DNA of 8,226 bases, taken from Candidatus Blautia intestinipullorum (GTDB lineage Bacteria > Bacillota > Clostridia > Lachnospirales > Lachnospiraceae). The DNA lies in contig DWVA01000270.1 in assembly GCA_019120475.1 (NCBI GenBank), positions 1 to 8,226 of the forward strand. The letters are read 5' to 3'. The notes under the pieces are model-generated. The model ran no database searches. It worked only from the letters and a program-made list of their open reading frames with translations, and was not told the DNA's origin. Below are positions 5,737 to 8,226 of the stretch, piece after piece; positions within the stretch are counted from its first letter, which is position 1, and the number at the start of each line of letters is the position of its first letter. A program made the translations under genes and the position numbers.

Positions 5737-6345
5737 ATGTCATATGTAAAAATCGGTGTGGCGGGTCCGGTGGGTTCCGGAAAAACCGCTCTTATAGAAT
5801 GTCTTACCAGAAAGATGGCTTCCGAATACAGTATCGGAGTTATTACAAATGATATCTATACAAAGGAGGACGCGGAATTTTTATGCAAAAATTCGGTTCT
5901 TCCAAGAGAGAGGATCATCGGCGTGGAAACAGGGGGATGCCCTCATACCGCAATCCGAGAGGATGCTTCCATGAATCTGGAGGCGGTAGATGAGATGATG
6001 GAAAAATTTCCGGATATACAGCTTTTATTCATCGAGAGCGGAGGAGACAATCTTTCCGCCACATTCAGTCCGGAACTGGTGGACGCGACCATTTTTGTCA
6101 TTGACGTTGCCGAGGGAGACAAAATCCCCAGAAAAGGAGGCCCGGGAATTACAAAATCCGATCTTCTTGTGATCAATAAGATCGACCTGGCACCCTATGT
6201 AGGAGCCGATTTATCGGTAATGGACCGGGATTCACGGAAAATGCGGGGAGACCGGCCGTTTCTGTTTACGAATATCCGGGCCCAGGACGGAACAGACAAA
6301 GTGATCGAGTGGATTAAGAAAAATGTTCTTCTGGAAGGTTGTTGA
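5737..6345 (+). CDS. ureG: Urease accessory GTPase UreG
   Basis: This 202-residue SIMIBI-class GTPase powers nickel transfer into UreC. It has the P-loop GPVGSGKT (10-17), a switch region around ITNDIYTKEDAEFL (36-49), the nickel-binding Cys-Pro-His motif (68-70, in ETGGCPHTAIRED), the conserved ESGGDNL segment (100-106) and the guanine-recognition motif NKID (147-150). All key residues are intact and the length is normal. ATG 5737 is preceded by GAGG at 5725-5728; an in-frame TTG at 5701 would add 12 charged residues and lacks a good ribosome-binding site. Its final codons provide the ribosome-binding site of ureD, and the two genes are nearly contiguous, which suggests coupled translation of these two partner proteins. 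Confidence 0.97.
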   Translation: MSYVKIGVAGPVGSGKTALIECLTRKMASEYSIGVITNDIYTKEDAEFLCKNSVLPRERIIGVETGGCPHTAIREDASMNLEAVDEMMEKFPDIQLLFIESGGDNLSATFSPELVDATIFVIDVAEGDKIPRKGGPGITKSDLLVINKIDLAPYVGADLSVMDRDSRKMRGDRPFLFTNIRAQDGTDKVIEWIKKNVLLEGC

Positions 6346-6347
6346 GA

Positions 6348-7145
6348 GTGAGCGCAGAGAATAAATTCGGAAAAAAATCTCAAGTCAGGCTGGAGACAGA
6401 GCTCCGGGACGGGAAAGTGATCCTGAGCGACGTGTATTTTACAGCGCCATTCAAGGTGATGCTGCCGTTTTATGTGCGGCCGGATTATATGCAGGTAATG
6501 GTGCTTTCCGCCTCTGCCGGGATCATGGAGGGAGACGATCAGGAGTTTGACCTCCATATAAAAGAAAACACCAGCATGGAGTATCTTTCCCAGGCATATG
6601 AAAAAATACATAAAATGAAAGAAGGCATGGCCCGGCGCCATACGAAGATTGTGGTGGAACCGGGAGCGTATCTGAAATATGCGCCTCTGCCCACGATTCC
6701 ATTTAAGGATTCCGCATTCGAGAATTCTCTTGATATCCGTCTGAAAGACCGTACTTCCCGGCTTTTGTTTCAGGAAATACTTTCCTGCGGACGGGCCGCC
6801 AGAGGAGAAGCTTTTGCCTATCGATTTTATCACAACCGGGTATCTGTTTATCAGAATGAAGAGCTGATTTATCTGGACAATACAAGATATGATCCAAAAC
6901 TGTTCCAAATGGAAGGTCTGGGGATGTATGAGGGATTTACCCACCTTCTGAACCTGGTATTCTTTCATATTGAAAAATCCGAAGACTGGATGGGCCAGGT
7001 ACGTGACCTTCTGGATGAAAGAGAAGATATAGAGGGCGGAGTTACCCGTATTTCCAACGGAGATGCCGCTGTGCGCATTCTGGGAAGGAGTGCGGAGGCG
7101 CTTCTGAAAATTTCGGAGGATATCCAAAATCTGCGTGAGGTGTAA
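6348..7145 (+). CDS. ureD: Urease accessory protein UreD (UreH)
   Basis: This protein of 265 residues is UreD, called UreH in some species, the scaffold that binds the urease apoenzyme and recruits UreF and UreG. Family segments are SASAGIMEGDDQEFDLHI (54-71, matching the usual glycine-rich GGD stretch), LSQAYEKIHKM (80-90), GAYLKYAPLPTIPF (106-119) and the signature CGRAARGEAF (147-156). The glycine run is less conserved than usual. Start choice is uncertain: GTG 6348 lies 9 nt after GGAAGG (6333-6338), while TTG 6342 overlaps the ureG stop and TTG 6339 is too close to the site. The gene ends the urease operon; no terminator is visible between it and the rplM promoter. Confidence 0.93.
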   Translation: MSAENKFGKKSQVRLETELRDGKVILSDVYFTAPFKVMLPFYVRPDYMQVMVLSASAGIMEGDDQEFDLHIKENTSMEYLSQAYEKIHKMKEGMARRHTKIVVEPGAYLKYAPLPTIPFKDSAFENSLDIRLKDRTSRLLFQEILSCGRAARGEAFAYRFYHNRVSVYQNEELIYLDNTRYDPKLFQMEGLGMYEGFTHLLNLVFFHIEKSEDWMGQVRDLLDEREDIEGGVTRISNGDAAVRILGRSAEALLKISEDIQNLREV

Positions 7146-7194
7146 GGCAGATGACAAGAGTATCAAAAAACTTCAAAAACATGGAAAAAACCTG

Positions 7195-7223
7195 TTGACA
7201 GGAGATAGCAGCTATAGTACAAT
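7195..7223 (+). promoter_or_regulatory. Promoter of rplM-rpsI
   Basis: A perfect -35 TTGACA (7195-7200) and a -10 TACAAT (7218-7223) are separated by 17 nt. Transcription would start near 7230, at the beginning of the structured leader. TATAGT at 7213-7218 also resembles a -10 box but would leave only 12 nt of spacing. Confidence 0.85.
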
Positions 7224-7229
7224 TACTCA

Positions 7230-7399
7230 ATGTGACATAGTGCGATGACTCCTGAGCCAAAGCCCCGGCGAAGGTGTTTTTATCAGCGGTTTCGGACATT
7301 TCCGCAGTAATAATTTGCACTGATCACCAGGAATTATTCACTATCGCGGAGATCCGCGGTTGGACAAAATATCGTTGATAAATAACAGGAGGTAAGACC
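7230..7399 (+). promoter_or_regulatory. L13-type ribosomal protein leader
   Basis: The 170 nt leader ahead of rplM is strongly structured, as expected for the autoregulatory L13 leader known in Firmicutes, where r-protein binding to the leader represses rplM-rpsI. Visible helices are a closing pair ATAGTG 7237-7242/CACTAT 7339-7344, GGTG 7273-7276/CACC 7325-7328, ATCAG 7282-7286/CTGAT 7320-7324, GCGG 7286-7289/CCGC 7302-7305 (sharing G7286), and CGCGG 7345-7349/CCGCG 7354-7358 with an AGAT loop. The conserved-looking single-stranded stretch CTCCTGAGCCAAAGCCCC lies at 7250-7266. There is no T run, so control may act on translation. The family call rests on position and structure, not on a covariance search. 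Confidence 0.75.
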
Positions 7400-7828
7400 A
7401 TGCAGACTTATATGGCTAATCCAGATAAAATCGAAAGAAAATGGTATGTAGTTGATGCAGAAGGCTGTACACTTGGCCGTCTGGCATCCGGCGTTGCAAG
7501 CGTTTTAAGAGGAAAAAACAAACCTCAGTTTACACCTCATGTAGACACAGGCGATTATGTGATCGTTGTAAACGCTGATAAAGTAAAAGTTACTGGAAAG
7601 AAATTAGACCAGAAGATCTACTATCGTCACTCTGAATATGTGGGAGGTATGAAAGAGACCACATTAAGAGAAATGATGGCTAAGAAACCGGAAAAGGTGA
7701 TTGAGCTGGCAGTAAAGGGAATGCTTCCGAAAGGACCTCTGGGAAGAACTATGTATAAGAAACTTTTCGTTTATGCAGGACCGGAGCACAAGCACGAAGC
7801 TCAGAAACCGGAAGTCTTAACATTTTAA
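7400..7828 (+). CDS. rplM: 50S ribosomal protein L13
   Basis: This 142-residue protein is L13, an early-assembly protein of the large ribosomal subunit. Characteristic stretches are RKWYVVDAEGCTLGRLAS near the N-terminus, HVDTGDYVIVVNA, YYRHSEYVGG and the signature AVKGMLPKGPLGR toward the C-terminus. The length is normal. AGGAGG (7388-7393) precedes ATG 7400. It forms a two-gene unit with rpsI, 17 nt downstream, in the order conserved across bacteria. Codon use leans more to A/T-ending codons than the urease genes, as expected for a highly expressed core gene. Confidence 0.98.
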   Translation: MQTYMANPDKIERKWYVVDAEGCTLGRLASGVASVLRGKNKPQFTPHVDTGDYVIVVNADKVKVTGKKLDQKIYYRHSEYVGGMKETTLREMMAKKPEKVIELAVKGMLPKGPLGRTMYKKLFVYAGPEHKHEAQKPEVLTF

Positions 7829-7845
7829 TGAGGAGGTAGGAGACA

Positions 7846-8226
7846 TTGGCTAGCGCAAAATACTATGGAACAGGAAGAAGAAAAAAATCAATCGCAAGAG
7901 TTTACCTTACACCTGGTACAGGCAAAATTACAATCAATAAAAGAGATATTGATGATTACTTCGGATTAGAGACTCTGAAAGTGATCGTTCGTCAGCCGCT
8001 GGTTGCTACTGAGACAGACGGTAAATTTGATATCCTTGTCAATGTAAAAGGTGGCGGATATACAGGACAGGCAGGCGCTATCAGACATGGCGTTGCAAGA
8101 GCACTTCTGGAAGCAGACGCTGAATACAGACCGGTTCTCAAGGCTGCAGGTTATCTGACCCGTGACCCGAGAATGAAAGAACGTAAGAAATACGGCCTCA
8201 AGGCTGCCCGTCGCGCTCCGCAGTTC
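7846..8226 (+). CDS. rpsI: 30S ribosomal protein S9 (3' end cut by window)
   Basis: Translation from 7846 gives 127 residues of S9, a small-subunit protein whose C-terminal tail reaches the P-site tRNA. It starts with MASAKYYGTGRRKKSIARV, contains GGGYTGQAGAIRHGVARAL, and ends at the window edge in ARRAPQF, where family members finish with three more residues (SKR). Only those residues and the stop codon should be missing. The start codon is TTG, supported by GGAGG at 7832-7836 and by the position of the conserved N-terminus; no ATG is available in frame nearby. It is co-transcribed with rplM. Confidence 0.97.
   Translation, partial: MASAKYYGTGRRKKSIARVYLTPGTGKITINKRDIDDYFGLETLKVIVRQPLVATETDGKFDILVNVKGGGYTGQAGAIRHGVARALLEADAEYRPVLKAAGYLTRDPRMKERKKYGLKAARRAPQF

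Noticed and set aside
1..8226. Search for CRISPR arrays, insertion sequences, tRNA or rRNA genes, and phage or defence genes
   Set aside because: No spaced identical repeats, transposase-like proteins, terminal inverted repeats or RNA-gene signatures were seen; the coding content is fully explained by mntP, urease and ribosomal genes.

Overview
The window reads as chromosomal DNA of a low-to-mid GC Firmicute, most likely a gut-type Clostridia (Lachnospiraceae-like) bacterium. The reasons are strong AGGAGG ribosome-binding sites before nearly every gene, TTGACA/TATAAT-type promoters, a yybP-ykoY riboswitch, and a long structured leader ahead of rplM-rpsI of the kind known in Firmicutes. The genus cannot be fixed from the sequence alone. 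All genes lie on the + strand.

Layout. Positions 50-280 hold a sigma-A-type promoter followed by a manganese-sensing yybP-ykoY riboswitch with an overlapping intrinsic terminator. It controls mntP (363-923), a manganese efflux pump. A second promoter (974-1003) starts the urease operon, but a strong intrinsic terminator (1029-1070) lies between this promoter and ureA. The operon follows: ureA (1091-1393), ureB (1406-1771) and ureC (1782-3503) encode the three structural subunits. ureI (3581-4087) encodes a urea channel of the UreI/AmiS family. ureE (4206-4685), ureF (4951-5646), ureG (5737-6345) and ureD (6348-7145) encode the nickel-insertion machinery. Last comes a third promoter (7195-7223), an L13-type leader, rplM (7400-7828) and rpsI (7846 to the window end, lacking only about the last three codons).

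How it works together. UreI would admit urea. UreABC hydrolyses it to ammonia and carbamate/CO2 at a carbamylated-lysine dinickel centre, all of whose ligands are present in UreC. UreD, UreF and UreG form the GTP-dependent maturation complex, and UreE delivers nickel. No nickel importer is visible in the window. mntP is an unrelated metal-homeostasis gene that happens to lie upstream, and rplM-rpsI is a core ribosomal unit, so the urease cluster looks like an accessory block sitting beside a conserved ribosomal locus.

The genes are of known families. The parts that deserve attention are non-coding: the terminator in the urease leader, with an alternative hairpin that could act as an antiterminator (its hexaloop fits the A1/G4 rule of ANTAR-protein targets, though the usual partner hairpin is not seen); a very stable hairpin between ureI and ureE; and a decayed repeat tract between ureE and ureF. 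The UreI protein also contains no histidine at all, unlike the acid-gated channel of Helicobacter pylori.
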